Below, one piece after another: positions 9,100 through 19,179 of a DNA stretch of 64,000 bases. Origin of the DNA: Sphingomonas aliaeris (lineage in GTDB: Bacteria; Pseudomonadota; Alphaproteobacteria; Sphingomonadales; Sphingomonadaceae); NCBI RefSeq assembly GCF_016743815.1, contig NZ_CP061035.1:64501-128500 (forward strand). The letters are read 5' to 3'. Within the stretch, counting starts at the first letter, position 1. Each line of letters begins with the position of its first letter. The notes under the pieces are model-generated. The model had not been told where the DNA came from and did no database searches. It saw only the letters and a list, made by a program, of their open reading frames with translations. The translations under genes were made by a program, and so were the position numbers.

Positions 9100-10288
9100 G
9101 TGGGCTTGCCCAAGATCAAACACGTCCGGGCCTTTACGGTGCGCGGGGGCGGTGCGGATTATCATGATCAGGGCGCCGGCCACTGGATCGACGATCACAT
9201 CGCCACGCCGATGTCGCGCTATCCCGAATATCGCCAGTCGCGACAAAGCTTCGGGATCAATGTTCTGGGCACGCTGGTGGTCGAGATCGAGGCGGAGGAC
9301 GGAACGATCGGCTTTGCGGTGACGACCGGCGGCGAGCCAGCCTGCTACATCGTCGAAAAGCATCTTGCGCGTTTCCTGGAGGGGCGGGCGCCGACTGACT
9401 ACGAGAAGATCTGGGACCAGATGTACTTCTCGACACAATATTACGGACGCAAGGGACTCGTCATCAACGCGATTTCGGGTGTCGACCTGGCGCTATGGGA
9501 CTTGCTCGGCAAGCTCCGGCAGGAGCCGGTCTATCATCTGCTCGGCGGCGCGGTGCGTGACGAACTGCAATTTTACGCGACGGGTGCGCGGCCCGATATC
9601 GCCAAGGACCTGGGTTTCATCGGCGGCAAGCTGCCGCTGCATCACGGGCCCGCCGAAGGGCTGGAGGGGATGCACAAGAACATCGCCGAACTGGCCGAGA
9701 TGCGCTCACGCGTCGGCGATGATTTCTGGCTGATGCTCGACTGCTGGATGGCGCTCGATCTCGATTATGCGACCCGGCTGGCGCATCGCGCCTATGAGGA
9801 ATGCGGGCTCAAATGGATCGAAGAGGCTTTGAGCCCAGACGATTATTGGGGCTATGCCGACCTCAAGCGCAATGCCCCCCAGGGGGCTGCTCGTCACGAC
9901 GGGCGAGCATGAAGCGACGCGCTGGGGTTTCCGCATGCTGCTGGAAATGGAGTGTTGCGATATCATCCAGCCCGATGTCGGCTGGTGCGGCGGCGTAACC
10001 GAATTGCTCAAGATATCGGCGCTGGCCGACGCGCACGGCAAGATGGTCGTGCCGCACGGATCGTCGGTCTATTCGTACCATTTCGTCGTGACGCGGCACA
10101 ATTCGCCGTTCGCCGAATTTCTGATGATGCACCCCGGCCCGACCGAAGTGGTACCGATGTTCGCCCCGCAACTGCTCGGCGAACCCGTCCCGGTTGACGG
10201 CCGGATCAAGGTTGCCGCGCTCGACAAGCCGGGCTTTGGCGTCGAGTTGAACCCCGACGTGGCGATGCACCGCCCGTATACCCATTGA
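9100..10288 (+). CDS. rhmD: L-Rhamnonate dehydratase (frameshift)
   Basis: This enolase-superfamily dehydratase converts L-rhamnonate to 2-keto-3-deoxy-L-rhamnonate in the cytoplasm. The N-terminal capping domain starts with the rhamnonate dehydratase pattern ([23 protein letters not shown]). In the barrel, Mg ligands are Asp214 in [10 protein letters not shown], a Glu in KWIEEAL, and a third Glu in [12 protein letters not shown]. The catalytic His is in [12 protein letters not shown]. The frame breaks in the C6 run at 9875-9880; dropping one C gives an uninterrupted family sequence through [16 protein letters not shown]. It starts at GTG 9100 behind a GAGGAGAG site and leads the operon with the remaining rhamnose genes. 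Confidence 0.88.
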
Positions 10289-10298
10289 GGATCATGCT

Positions 10299-11156
10299 AT
10301 GAAATTCTGCCGCTTCGGCCCGAAAGGGAGCGAAAAACCCGGGCTCGTGGACGCCGATGGACGGATCCGCGATCTCACCGGCCATGTCGCCGAGCTGACC
10401 GTCGATGCGCTCGACAGCGTTGCCGGTATCGACGCCGGCCCACTGCCGATCGTCGAGGGCACGCCGCGTTATGGCGTGCCGATCGCCGGAATCGGCAAGA
10501 TCGTCGCGATCGGCCTGAACTACCGCGATCACGCGATCGAGTCGAACCTGCCGATCCCGACCGAGCCGATGATGTTCATGAAGGCGCTGTCGAGCCTGGG
10601 CGGCCCGGATGACGACGTGATGCTGCCAAAGGGCGCGACGCACGGCGATTGGGAAGTCGAACTGGGCGTCGTGATCGGCAAGACGTGTCGCTATGTCGAT
10701 CGCGCAGAAGCGCTCGACCATGTTGCCGGCTATGTTCTGGTCAACGACGTCTCGGAGCGCTTCAACCAGAAGCAACGCGGTACGCAATGGTCGAAGGGCA
10801 AGGGGCATGACGGCTTCTGCCCGGTCGGTCCCTGGCTGGTGACACCGGACGAAATCGGCGACCCGCAGGATCTGGACATGAGCCTCGACGTCAATGGCAC
10901 GCGGATGCAGACCGGCAACACGAAGACGATGATCTTCGCGGTCGACGAACTGATCTCCTATGTCAGCGAATACGTTACGCTGGAGCCGGGCGATCTGCTG
11001 ATTACCGGCACGCCGCCCGGGGTGGGCGAGGGAAAGAAGCCGGACCCGATCTTCCTCAAGGCAGGTGACACGATGCACCTGAAGATCGCCAAGCTGGGCG
11101 AGCAGACCCAATCGGTGGTTGGCTGGCGCCATCCGCGCACGGGTGCTTCGGAATGA
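10299..11156 (+). CDS. LRA6: 2,4-Diketo-3-deoxy-L-rhamnonate hydrolase
   Basis: This 285-aa protein belongs to the fumarylacetoacetate hydrolase family. It cleaves the 2,4-diketo-3-deoxy sugar acid to pyruvate plus L-lactate, the last step of the alternative rhamnose pathway. The beginning (MKFCRFGPKGSEKPGL) is typical of this subgroup. The metal site is formed by Glu residues in WEVELGVVIGK and an Asp in YVLVNDVSERF, and the terminal GDLLITGTPPGVG is conserved. The same enzyme could hydrolyse the L-fucose-derived intermediate. It overlaps the following SDR by four bases. Confidence 0.9.
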   Translation: MKFCRFGPKGSEKPGLVDADGRIRDLTGHVAELTVDALDSVAGIDAGPLPIVEGTPRYGVPIAGIGKIVAIGLNYRDHAIESNLPIPTEPMMFMKALSSLGGPDDDVMLPKGATHGDWEVELGVVIGKTCRYVDRAEALDHVAGYVLVNDVSERFNQKQRGTQWSKGKGHDGFCPVGPWLVTPDEIGDPQDLDMSLDVNGTRMQTGNTKTMIFAVDELISYVSEYVTLEPGDLLITGTPPGVGEGKKPDPIFLKAGDTMHLKIAKLGEQTQSVVGWRHPRTGASE

Positions 11157-11902
11157 CGGTGTTCCAGGGCCGCTTCGCCGGGCGCACGGCGGTCGTCACG
11201 GGCGGCGCATCCGGTCTCGGCAAGGCAGTGGCCCGGCGGATCGTCGCCGAGGGCGGACGTGTCGCGCTATGGGATATGGATGCGGGCAATCTGACGGCGG
11301 CCCAGTCCGAGGTCGGTGCGACGCATTTCGAGGCGCTCGATGTTTCGGACCAGGCCGCGGTCGAGGCTGCTGCCGCCTCGAGCGCGGCCGCTTTGGGCAA
11401 AATCGATATCCTGATCTGCTCGGCGGGAATCACGGGCGCGACCGCCCCGGTGCAGGATTATCCGGTCGACGGCTGGCGGCGCGTCATCGACATCAACCTG
11501 AACGGCCTATTCTATTGCTGCCGCGCGATCGTGCCGCTTCTGCTCGAAAACGGATACGGGCGGATCGTCAATGTCTCTTCGGTGGCCGGAAAGGAGGGCA
11601 ATCCGAACGCATCCGCTTATTCCGCGTCCAAGGCGGGCGTGATTGCGCTGACGAAGAGCCTGGGCAAGGAACTCGCGGAAAAGGGAGTGATCGTTAACGC
11701 GATCACCCCCGCCACGTTCGAAAGTCCTATCCTGGCCCAACTGCCGCAGAGCCAGGTGGATTATATGCGATCCAAGATCCCGATGGCCCGGCTGGGCGAA
11801 ATCTCCGAAACCGCGGCGATGGCGTGCTTCATGGCGAGCGAGGAGTGCAGCTTCACGACCGCCTCCACCTTCGACACGTCCGGCGGGCGAACGACGTTCT
11901 GA
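11153..11902 (+). CDS. LRA5: 2-Keto-3-deoxy-L-rhamnonate 4-dehydrogenase (SDR)
   Basis: This is a 249-aa classical SDR. The NAD loop TGGASGLG is at 16-23, and the catalytic set is Ser142/143, Tyr156 and Lys160. It is the partner of the diketo-hydrolase: it oxidises C4 of 2-keto-3-deoxy-L-rhamnonate so that the FAH enzyme can cleave it. The gene is sandwiched between the hydrolase (4-base overlap) and the lactonase, as in known Sphingomonas clusters. Reaction specificity is taken from context. Confidence 0.85.
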   Translation: MTVFQGRFAGRTAVVTGGASGLGKAVARRIVAEGGRVALWDMDAGNLTAAQSEVGATHFEALDVSDQAAVEAAAASSAAALGKIDILICSAGITGATAPVQDYPVDGWRRVIDINLNGLFYCCRAIVPLLLENGYGRIVNVSSVAGKEGNPNASAYSASKAGVIALTKSLGKELAEKGVIVNAITPATFESPILAQLPQSQVDYMRSKIPMARLGEISETAAMACFMASEECSFTTASTFDTSGGRTTF

Positions 11903-11903
11903 C

Positions 11904-12809
11904 ATGGCGGAGCGGTTGCCCTTCGTCGATGCGCATGTGCATCTGTGGGATCTGGGGCATTGCCGCTACCCTTGGCTGACGCCGCCCTTCGCCGATGACG
12001 GACCGAACGGCAGCGTGGCGGCGATCGCGCAGAATTATCTGCTCGACGACTATCTTCGCGACGCAGCGGGGTGGGACATCCGCGGCATCGTCCATGTTGA
12101 TGCCGGCGCTGATCCGGCCGATGCGCTGAAGGAAACCGACTGGTTGCAGGCGACTGCCGACGGTCGCGGCATGCCGAACGCGATCGTCGCCTTCGCCGCG
12201 CTCGACGGGCCCGACGTGAAGCGGGTGCTGGGGCAACAGGCGGCGCGGCCCAGCGTGCGCGGGATACGGCAGATCATCAACTGGCATCCCGACCCCGTTT
12301 TAACCTACACGCCGCGCGACCTGACCACCGACGAGCGCTGGAGTGCGGGATTCGGGCTGCTGCACAAGCATAAGCTGAGTTTCGACCTGCAGGCGTATCC
12401 CGGACAATTTCCGCGGCTCGCCGCGCTGATCGGCAGCCATCCCGCGACGCCGGTGATCCTGAACCATAGCGGCATGGCGATCGGCGAAGCCGGGCTCGAC
12501 GAATGGCGCACCGGTATGATGGCGCTGGCTGCACTGCCGCACGTATCGGTCAAGATATCCGGGATGGGCTTCGCGTTCCGGCCGTGGCGCATGGACCAGG
12601 TGCATCGCTATGTCCGTGAGACGATCGACCTGTTCGGGACGGACCGGGTGATGTTCGCCAGTGATTTCCCGACCGACAAATTGTTCGGCGGGTTTGACGA
12701 GCATCTCGATGCCTATAACGCGATCACCGCCGGGTTCCCCGATGCCGAGCGCCGCGCGATGTTCGCAGGCAATGCCAACCGCATCTATCGTCTCGGACTG
12801 GATCTATGA
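11904..12809 (+). CDS. LRA2: L-Rhamnono-lactonase (amidohydrolase 2 family)
   Basis: This is a 301-aa metal-dependent TIM-barrel hydrolase. The N-terminal FVDAHVHLWDL gives the HxH ligands (His11, His13), VILNHSGM a third His, and MFASDFPTDK the terminal Asp. Relatives open sugar lactones such as L-rhamnono-, L-fucono- and galactonolactones. Position inside the rhamnose operon argues for rhamnono-1,4-lactone. It overlaps the GH78 gene by four bases. Confidence 0.85.
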   Translation: MAERLPFVDAHVHLWDLGHCRYPWLTPPFADDGPNGSVAAIAQNYLLDDYLRDAAGWDIRGIVHVDAGADPADALKETDWLQATADGRGMPNAIVAFAALDGPDVKRVLGQQAARPSVRGIRQIINWHPDPVLTYTPRDLTTDERWSAGFGLLHKHKLSFDLQAYPGQFPRLAALIGSHPATPVILNHSGMAIGEAGLDEWRTGMMALAALPHVSVKISGMGFAFRPWRMDQVHRYVRETIDLFGTDRVMFASDFPTDKLFGGFDEHLDAYNAITAGFPDAERRAMFAGNANRIYRLGLDL

Positions 12810-15800
12810 GCGACCTGCGCGTCGTCGATCTGCGCAGCGAACTGACGGTCGAGTTGCTCGGTACGGAAGTCGCGCGTCCGCGCCTATCGTGGCGGATCGA
12901 AAGCGATGCGCGGGGCGTGGTCCAGGCAAGTTATCGCATCCGCGCCGCCGCTACGGCGGGGCGAGTGGCGTCCGACGACCGATTGCTGTTCGATAGTGGC
13001 GACGTCGCCGATGCGGCGCAGGGGGACATTCCCTATCCGGGGCCGGAACTGGCCGCGATGCAGCGCATTTGGTGGGACATCACGATCACTGACGATCGCG
13101 GTGCCTCGGCACGGTCGCTGCCGAGCTGGTTCGAAACCGGCCTGTCGCGTGACGATTGGCGCGCGGACTGGATCGAGGCGGAGGATGAACCGGCGGCCGC
13201 CGATCGCGCCGCCGGGCTCGCCTGGATATGGAGCGATACGCCGCTCGATCCGCGCCCGCACGCCTTCCGGCTGGATTTCGACGCGCCTGCGAATGTCGTG
13301 CGTGCCGATATCCTGATCGCGGGCAAGGATCATCTCCGCGGCGTATGGGTGAACGGCGCGCCGTCCGACCTGCCTTGGGATTTCGACTGGGATTCGCCTT
13401 TGCCGTTCTGGGGAACGCTCGGCGCCTATGCCGGCGACGTGCATCCCGGCCGCAACAGCATCTGCGCGCTGGTCGAGGCGGATACGACGGGGTTCTTCCC
13501 GGTCGATGGCGGTGCGTTCGCTGCGTTGATCCGATTGCACCGCGCGGACGGATCGATCGAACGCATCGTCAGCGGGCCGGACTGGTGGGTCGGCGTCGAC
13601 GTACCTTCCGGCTGGCAGGCCGCGGACTTCGATGCGAGCGCCTGGCCCGTCGCGGTCGAGAGCGGCGCCAACGTCCATAACGACCCACGCCCGGCCGAAC
13701 CGGCGATGCTGTTACGGACGGACTTTTCCGCGACCCGCCCGGTCGTCTCGGCGCGGTTATATGCCACTGCGCTCGGCGCGTACGAGGCGCGGATCAACGG
13801 GCAAATCGTGTCCGATGCGATCCTAGCGCCGGAGATGACGGTCGCGCGCGACCACATCCTGTATCAGGTACATGATGTCACCGGTCTCATCGTAGCGGGC
13901 GAGAATGCGCTGGGCGCGATCGTCGGCGATGGCTGGTATGCCAGCGCGTTCGGCTGGCGGATCGAACGCTATGGCTTCGGGCCAGCGCCGCGTCGCTTCC
14001 GCGCGCAACTGCGACTCGATTACGACGATGGCAGCAGTGAATGGGTGACCACGGGCGAAGACTGGCGGATCGCAACCTCCGCTATCCTCACGTCCGAAAT
14101 CTATGACGGCGAGACATTGGATGCGCGGCTGGACACGCCGGGCTGGGACCGGGCCGGCTTCGACGCCTCGGCATGGGCACCTGTACGGCTCGGCGTGGCG
14201 CCCGACACGGCGATCGTCGCGCAGACATCGCCCGCGCTGGAACGGCGTGGAATACGCCGCGCGATATCGATCGAGGAGCCGCAGCCGGGCCGCTTCGTGT
14301 TCGATTTCGGCCAGAACTTTTCCGGCTGGGTGCGCATCGGTGCAAGCGGCCGAGCGGGGACAAAGATCACCGCGAAGTTCGCCGAACTGCTCAATGCAGA
14401 CGGGACGACCGATCTCAGCAATCTCCGTCTGGCCAAGGCGACCGACACGTTCATTCTCGCGGGTGGGGCGCAGGTGGGGGGGCGGGAGACGTTCGAACCG
14501 CGCTTCACCTATCATGGCTTCCGTTACGTCGAGATCGAAGGCTATCCCGGCATTCCCACGCTGGACGACGTCGAGGGCGTCATCGTTCACAGCGCCTGCC
14601 GTGAAACCGGAACGATCGACTTCCTTGACGCGCCCCTGCTCCAGACGATCTGGCGCAATGCATTGTGGAGTCAGCGCTCCAACTTCTTCAGCGTCCCGAC
14701 TGACTGCCCGCAGCGTGACGAACGGATGGGCTGGATGGGGGATATCCAGGTATTCCTGGATGCCGCCGCGTTCAACATGGAGGTCGATCCGTTCATCCGC
14801 CGCTTCCTGCTGGAGGCACGCGCGGCCCAGCGGCCCGATGGTGCGTATCCGATCGTGGTTCCGCAGCCTTTGTCTTTTCCAGACGTGGTAACGGCGGGCT
14901 GGAGCGAGGCGGGGATCATCCTGCCGTGGCAATTGTGGCAGCGCTACGGCGACACCGCGGTGATCGACGAGAACTGGTCGGCGATGGAAGCGTGGATGGC
15001 CTTCGTCGCACGGAACAACCCCGATTTCGTCTGGCGGGAGGACCGCGAACTCGATCTGGGCGACTGGCTTTCGGTCGATGCGATCAAACCCGATGACGAA
15101 ACGACGCCGCGGGCATTGTGCGCCACCGCTTATTGGGCCTGGTCCGCGGAGTTGATGGCCGAGATGGCGCGCGCCACCGGGCGGGGTGCCGACGCCGACC
15201 GCTACGCCGCATTGCACCGTGCGATCCGCGATGCCTTCGCGGCGGAATTCGTCGCGGCGGACGGCGTGGCTGGCAATGGCAGCCAGACGAGCCAGGTGCT
15301 CGCTTTGTATATGGGGCTCGTGCCCGCCGACCGACGTGCGGCCGCCGCCCGCGTGCTTGCGGACGATATCCGCCGCCGCGGGATGACATTGTCGACCGGT
15401 TTTCTCGGCACGCCGTATCTCCTCGACGTGCTGGCCGATGCGGGGCTTTGGGAAGAGGTTGCGGGATTGCTGTTCCAGACCGCGTATCCGAGCTGGGGCT
15501 ATATGCCGGCCACCGGTGCGACGACGATGTGGGAACGCTGGAACGGCGATGTCGGCGACCTGTCGATGAACAGCTACAACCATTACGCCTTCGGGGCCGT
15601 GGTCGGCTTCTTCTACCGCCGGCTTGCCGGGATTGCCCAGGGCGCGCCGGGATTCCGGCGGATCGCGATTCTGGCCGGTCTGGATACCCGAGGTCGGACG
15701 CGTGTCGGCACGGTACGAGTCGGTCGTCGGCACGATCGCGACCGCGATCGACGGCGATGCGACCGGCCTGGCGCGGCTGCACCTCGTCACTCCGCCGAAC

Positions 15801-15956
15801 ACCGTAGCCGAGGTCGAACTGCCGCTGCGCGACGGATGGCGCGAAAGCGGCATGGCGCTCGACCGTCACCCCGACATCCATAATCTGCGCCGCGAAGATG
15901 ATCTGATCCGGTTCGAGATCGGCTCCGGCGACTATGATTTCACGACATATCCTTGA
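12806..15956 (+). CDS. GH78 alpha-L-rhamnosidase, cytoplasmic (frameshift)
   Basis: This large rhamnosidase of about 1050 aa has the GH78 layout: N-terminal beta-sandwich modules, the Bac_rhamnosid_N domain (residues about 310-470), a concanavalin-like domain around 480-600, then the (alpha/alpha)6 catalytic barrel. The catalytic-acid region is FSVPTDCPQRDERMGWMGD, and the general-base Glu is in TTMWERWNGD. No signal peptide is present, so it should act in the cytoplasm on imported short rhamnosides, unlike the exported GH106. The last 90 codons require a +1 correction near 15685-15695; after that the frame continues with VSARYESVVGT to a TGA at 15954. It shares an operon with the rhamnose catabolic genes. 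Confidence 0.9.
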
Positions 15957-15969
15957 GAGGAACGCTTCC

Positions 15970-16638
15970 GTGCCAACGCTTGGTCTGATCCACAATTCGC
16001 CGGTGCTCGCACCCATCTTCAACGAGATCGCGGCACGGATCATGCCCGATGTTCGCATCCTGCACTTCGTCGATGAAAGCACGATCAAGAACACGATCGC
16101 GGCGGGGTATCTTGAAAAGAAGACCATGCGCCGTGTGATCGGGCTGGTCGGATCCTCCTTCGATGCCGGATGCGACGTGGCGCTGGTCACCTGTTCGTCG
16201 ATCGGACTGGCGGTCGATATGGCAGCCGAGCTGTACGACCAGCCCGTGCTGCGCGTCGATCGCCCGATGGCCGAGAAGGCGGTCGCCACGGGCAGCCGGA
16301 TCGGCGTGGTCGCGACGCTGTCCACCACGCTGGATCCGACGGTCGAACTCATCCGCCGCGTCGCGGAAGAACAGGGCAAGACGATCGAGGTGGTCGCGCA
16401 TGTCTGCAAGGGGGCGTTCGCGGCAGTGATGGCGGGTGACGGGGCGACGCACGATCGTATCGTGTCCGAGGCGCTGACCGAGACGACGAAAGGCATGGAC
16501 GCGATCGTCCTTGCCCAGGCGTCGATGGCGCGGGTCGTCGCGGCGCTGCCCGAGGGTGCGGTGACCGCCCCCGTCTTCTCCAGCCCCGAACTGGGCATGG
16601 AAGCCGCGCGAGATGCTCTGGCGGCGCTCGCCAAGTGA
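15970..16638 (+). CDS. Asp/Glu-racemase superfamily protein with one catalytic Cys
   Basis: This is a 222-aa protein of the Asp/Glu/hydantoin racemase superfamily. The first catalytic-cysteine motif is present (LVTCSSIG, Cys75), but the second position reads AQASM (residues 182-186) with no cysteine. Two-base racemisation is therefore unlikely; single-Cys relatives include decarboxylases and cis-trans isomerases. It starts at GTG 15970 behind GAGAGG, 13 bases after the GH78 gene, and overlaps the transporter gene. A role as isomerase, epimerase or decarboxylase of a sugar-derived acid is inferred; the substrate is unknown. Confidence 0.65.
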   Translation: MPTLGLIHNSPVLAPIFNEIAARIMPDVRILHFVDESTIKNTIAAGYLEKKTMRRVIGLVGSSFDAGCDVALVTCSSIGLAVDMAAELYDQPVLRVDRPMAEKAVATGSRIGVVATLSTTLDPTVELIRRVAEEQGKTIEVVAHVCKGAFAAVMAGDGATHDRIVSEALTETTKGMDAIVLAQASMARVVAALPEGAVTAPVFSSPELGMEAARDALAALAK

Positions 16639-17897
16639 AGAAACGTCACGTCGTCGTGGGGTTGCTCGCAGCCCTGTCGATCATCACGTTCATCGATCGG
16701 CTGGCGATCGCGGTGACGGGGCCGTCGATCCAGCGCGACCTGAACATCACCCCGGAGCAATGGGGCTGGGTGCTTGGCGCCTATGTCATCGCCTATGCCG
16801 TATTCGAAATACCGTCCGGCGCGATGGGCGATGCGCGCGGCTATCGTCGCGAATTGACGCGCATCACCGTGTGGTGGTCGGGCTTCACCGCCGCGACTGC
16901 GTTCTGCCAGAATTTCTGGCAACTGACCGGGGCGCGGTTTCTGTTCGGGCTGGGTGCTGCCGGTGCGTATCCCAATATGTCGGGTGTGCTGTATCGCTGG
17001 TTCCCGGCGCGGGAGCGCGCGCGCGGGCAGGGCGTGATTTGGGCGGCGAGCCGATTCGGCGGTGCGCTGGCGCCGCTGCTGCTGGTGCCGATGCAGGCGT
17101 ATTTCGGCTGGCGCGCGGTGTTCGTCGTGCTCGGGGCGATCGGCTTCGTATGGGCGATCGTGTGGCGCAGCTGGTTCCGCGATCGTCCCGGCGACCAGCC
17201 CGGTATCACGGCCGAGGAAGTCGCCGACATCGGTATTGACGAAACCGGCGGTCATTTGGGGACACCATGGCGGAAATTGCTGAGTTTGCCGCAACTGTGG
17301 CTGATCGCACTGGCCTATTGCTTCTATGCGTTCGGCAGCTGGTTCTTCTTCAACTGGTTCCCGACCTGGATGGTCAAGGGGGCGGGCTTCAGCGTCGCGG
17401 AAATGGGACTGTACGGCTCGATTCCGTTCCTGCTGGGCGTGGTCGGCAATCTGGCGGGCGGGGTGCTCTGCGACCGGCTGGCGCAACGCATCGGTATCCG
17501 GCGCGCTTATAGCCTGATCGCGAGTACGTGCCTCACGGTGACGGCGGCGTTGCTGGTCGGGCTCAGTCTGGCGACGGGCAAGGTGGCGATCATCGTGCTG
17601 GCAGGCGCAGCGTTCATGGTCATGGACCTGATGCTCCCGGCGGCGTGGGCGATGTGCATGGCGATCGGCGGGCGGTATGGCGGCACGGCGAGCGGAGTGA
17701 TGAACACCGCGGGTAATCTCGGCGGGTTCGTCTGTTCGGTCGCTTTCGGGTACATAGTGTCGGCGACGGGCGACTATAATCTGCCGTTGCAGGGCGTGGC
17801 GGCGATGGTGCTGGTCGCGGCAGCCGTGTTTGCGTTCATCGACTGCACGAAGGGCTTCGATCACAAGGTAACGGCGGACCTGCTGGCGCCGGCGTGA
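16635..17897 (+). CDS. MFS anion:cation symporter (acid-sugar type)
   Basis: This 420-aa inner-membrane transporter has about twelve hydrophobic helices and the look of the ACS family (ExuT, GudP, glycerate/tartrate carriers). It has an N-terminal FIDRLAIAV helix and, between helices 2 and 3, the conserved loop EIPSGAMGDARGYRREL. Members take up aldonates, uronates and small hydroxy acids with protons. It starts at GTG 16635 overlapping the preceding stop and ends ten bases from the convergent kinase gene. Uptake of L-rhamnonate, D-apionate or a similar sugar acid would fit the neighbours. Confidence 0.8.
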   Translation: MKKRHVVVGLLAALSIITFIDRLAIAVTGPSIQRDLNITPEQWGWVLGAYVIAYAVFEIPSGAMGDARGYRRELTRITVWWSGFTAATAFCQNFWQLTGARFLFGLGAAGAYPNMSGVLYRWFPARERARGQGVIWAASRFGGALAPLLLVPMQAYFGWRAVFVVLGAIGFVWAIVWRSWFRDRPGDQPGITAEEVADIGIDETGGHLGTPWRKLLSLPQLWLIALAYCFYAFGSWFFFNWFPTWMVKGAGFSVAEMGLYGSIPFLLGVVGNLAGGVLCDRLAQRIGIRRAYSLIASTCLTVTAALLVGLSLATGKVAIIVLAGAAFMVMDLMLPAAWAMCMAIGGRYGGTASGVMNTAGNLGGFVCSVAFGYIVSATGDYNLPLQGVAAMVLVAAAVFAFIDCTKGFDHKVTADLLAPA

Positions 17898-17907
17898 TGC
17901 GAACGCG

Positions 17908-19179
17908 TTAGCCGCCGCGGCGGACCGTCTCGAAAAAGTCCTCGCCGCCCATCTGGCCACCCTTCAGCACCAGTTCCAGCCCGTCGATCTCCGGGTCGGA
18001 GGCATGCGCGCGGACGAGCGGCGCGCCGGGTTCGATCCGTGCCGCCCAGGTCAGCGCGTCGATACCGAGTTGCGCGACGCCGTGGCTGGACGTGTCGCCG
18101 CCTGCGAACAGGATCCGGCGCAAGCCTGTCTGCCGAACCGCCGAACCCGCGACCCGACCCAGCGCGATGCCGAGCAGTTCGCCCGCCGCAGCCGCATTCG
18201 TATCCAGCGGGCCTTCCGCGGAATGGACGACGCCTCGGCCGCCTTCCGCCAATGCGGTAACGGCCTCGCGGACGAGCCGGTCTTCCTCTGCCGCCTCTCC
18301 GCGCAGCAATGCCGGGACGTCGGCGCGGATCGCGACATAACCCGACGCCGTGCCCCGCGCGATCTGGCGCCCGGTCACCGGCGAGCAACTGCCGCTGATA
18401 ACGAGCATGCGGTCCTGCGTGGAGGCGGGACGCGAGGGGGCCTCCGTATCGATCGCCCCGACCGCCCTCCACGCCAACACCATCGCGCGCGTAACGCCCG
18501 AACTGCCGACCGCAAAACGCACGCGACGGGACAGCATTATGTCGCCTGCGATGGCGAGGTCGTTCATCGTCACGCCATCGAACAGGATCGCGTCCGCGTC
18601 TTCGTCGTCGAACGCACGCCCGGCAGTGCCACCGTGGATCGCCTCCAGCGAGGCAAGTGCGATGCGCGCCGCGGTCTGCGCGGCAAGGTGCCGGACGAGA
18701 TCGGCCTCGTGCATCGGAGTTACCGGGTGGCGCGACATCGTCGGGTGGCGATCGATGCGATACACCGTGTCGCCCGCCGCCGCGAACAGGTTGCCGAACG
18801 CGACGTAGCGGCGCAGATGCGGCGCGCCGACCAGGATCGCCGCCTTGCCGCCGAACCGTCGTAGCCCGATGTCCATCGCCCGGCCGATCGATCCCGTCCG
18901 GGCGCTGCTGTCGAATGTCGAACACGTTTTGTAATGGACCAGTGCGCCATCGCTCAGTGCCTCCAACGCGGCGGGCAAATGCCCGTCCATCCATTCGGGC
19001 GATCGACTACGGCTATCGCCCGCCAGCCCTATCGCGCGCACATCCGGAAAGCGGGCGCGCAAAGCGGTATCGGGTGTACGCAGGAACAGGACCGCAGGTA
19101 CGCCGCCCTCGGCGAGTTGTTCCAGAACGTCGGTCGATCCCGTGAAGTCATCGCCGTAATAGGCGTAGCGTAACGTCAC
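17908..19179 (-). CDS. DUF1537 four-carbon/acid-sugar kinase (3-oxo-isoapionate kinase-like)
   Basis: This is a 423-aa kinase of the DUF1537 (OtnK/DtnK/OiaK) family that phosphorylates 3-oxo-tetronates, threonate or 3-oxo-isoapionate in the cytoplasm. The N-terminal domain begins with the family signature GDDFTGS (residues 9-15). The nucleotide-binding domain contains GSCSPVTG (263-270), GGDTSS (360-365) and KGGQMG (406-411). Length is normal. It overlaps the RuBisCO-like gene by four bases, the arrangement expected for 3-oxo-isoapionate kinase (OiaK) and the RuBisCO-like enzyme that consumes its phosphorylated product. Other acid sugars cannot be excluded. Confidence 0.85.
   Translation of the reverse strand: MTLRYAYYGDDFTGSTDVLEQLAEGGVPAVLFLRTPDTALRARFPDVRAIGLAGDSRSRSPEWMDGHLPAALEALSDGALVHYKTCSTFDSSARTGSIGRAMDIGLRRFGGKAAILVGAPHLRRYVAFGNLFAAAGDTVYRIDRHPTMSRHPVTPMHEADLVRHLAAQTAARIALASLEAIHGGTAGRAFDDEDADAILFDGVTMNDLAIAGDIMLSRRVRFAVGSSGVTRAMVLAWRAVGAIDTEAPSRPASTQDRMLVISGSCSPVTGRQIARGTASGYVAIRADVPALLRGEAAEEDRLVREAVTALAEGGRGVVHSAEGPLDTNAAAAGELLGIALGRVAGSAVRQTGLRRILFAGGDTSSHGVAQLGIDALTWAARIEPGAPLVRAHASDPEIDGLELVLKGGQMGGEDFFETVRRGG

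Noticed and set aside
13823..15853. A 676-codon minus-strand frame opposite GH78
   Set aside because: The plus strand encodes an unmistakable rhamnosidase; the antisense translation resembles no family.
15084..17960. A 958-codon open frame on the minus strand
   Set aside because: It runs antisense to GH78, the racemase-like gene and the MFS transporter, has Arg/Ala/Pro-rich low-information sequence and no domain; it is a by-product of high GC.
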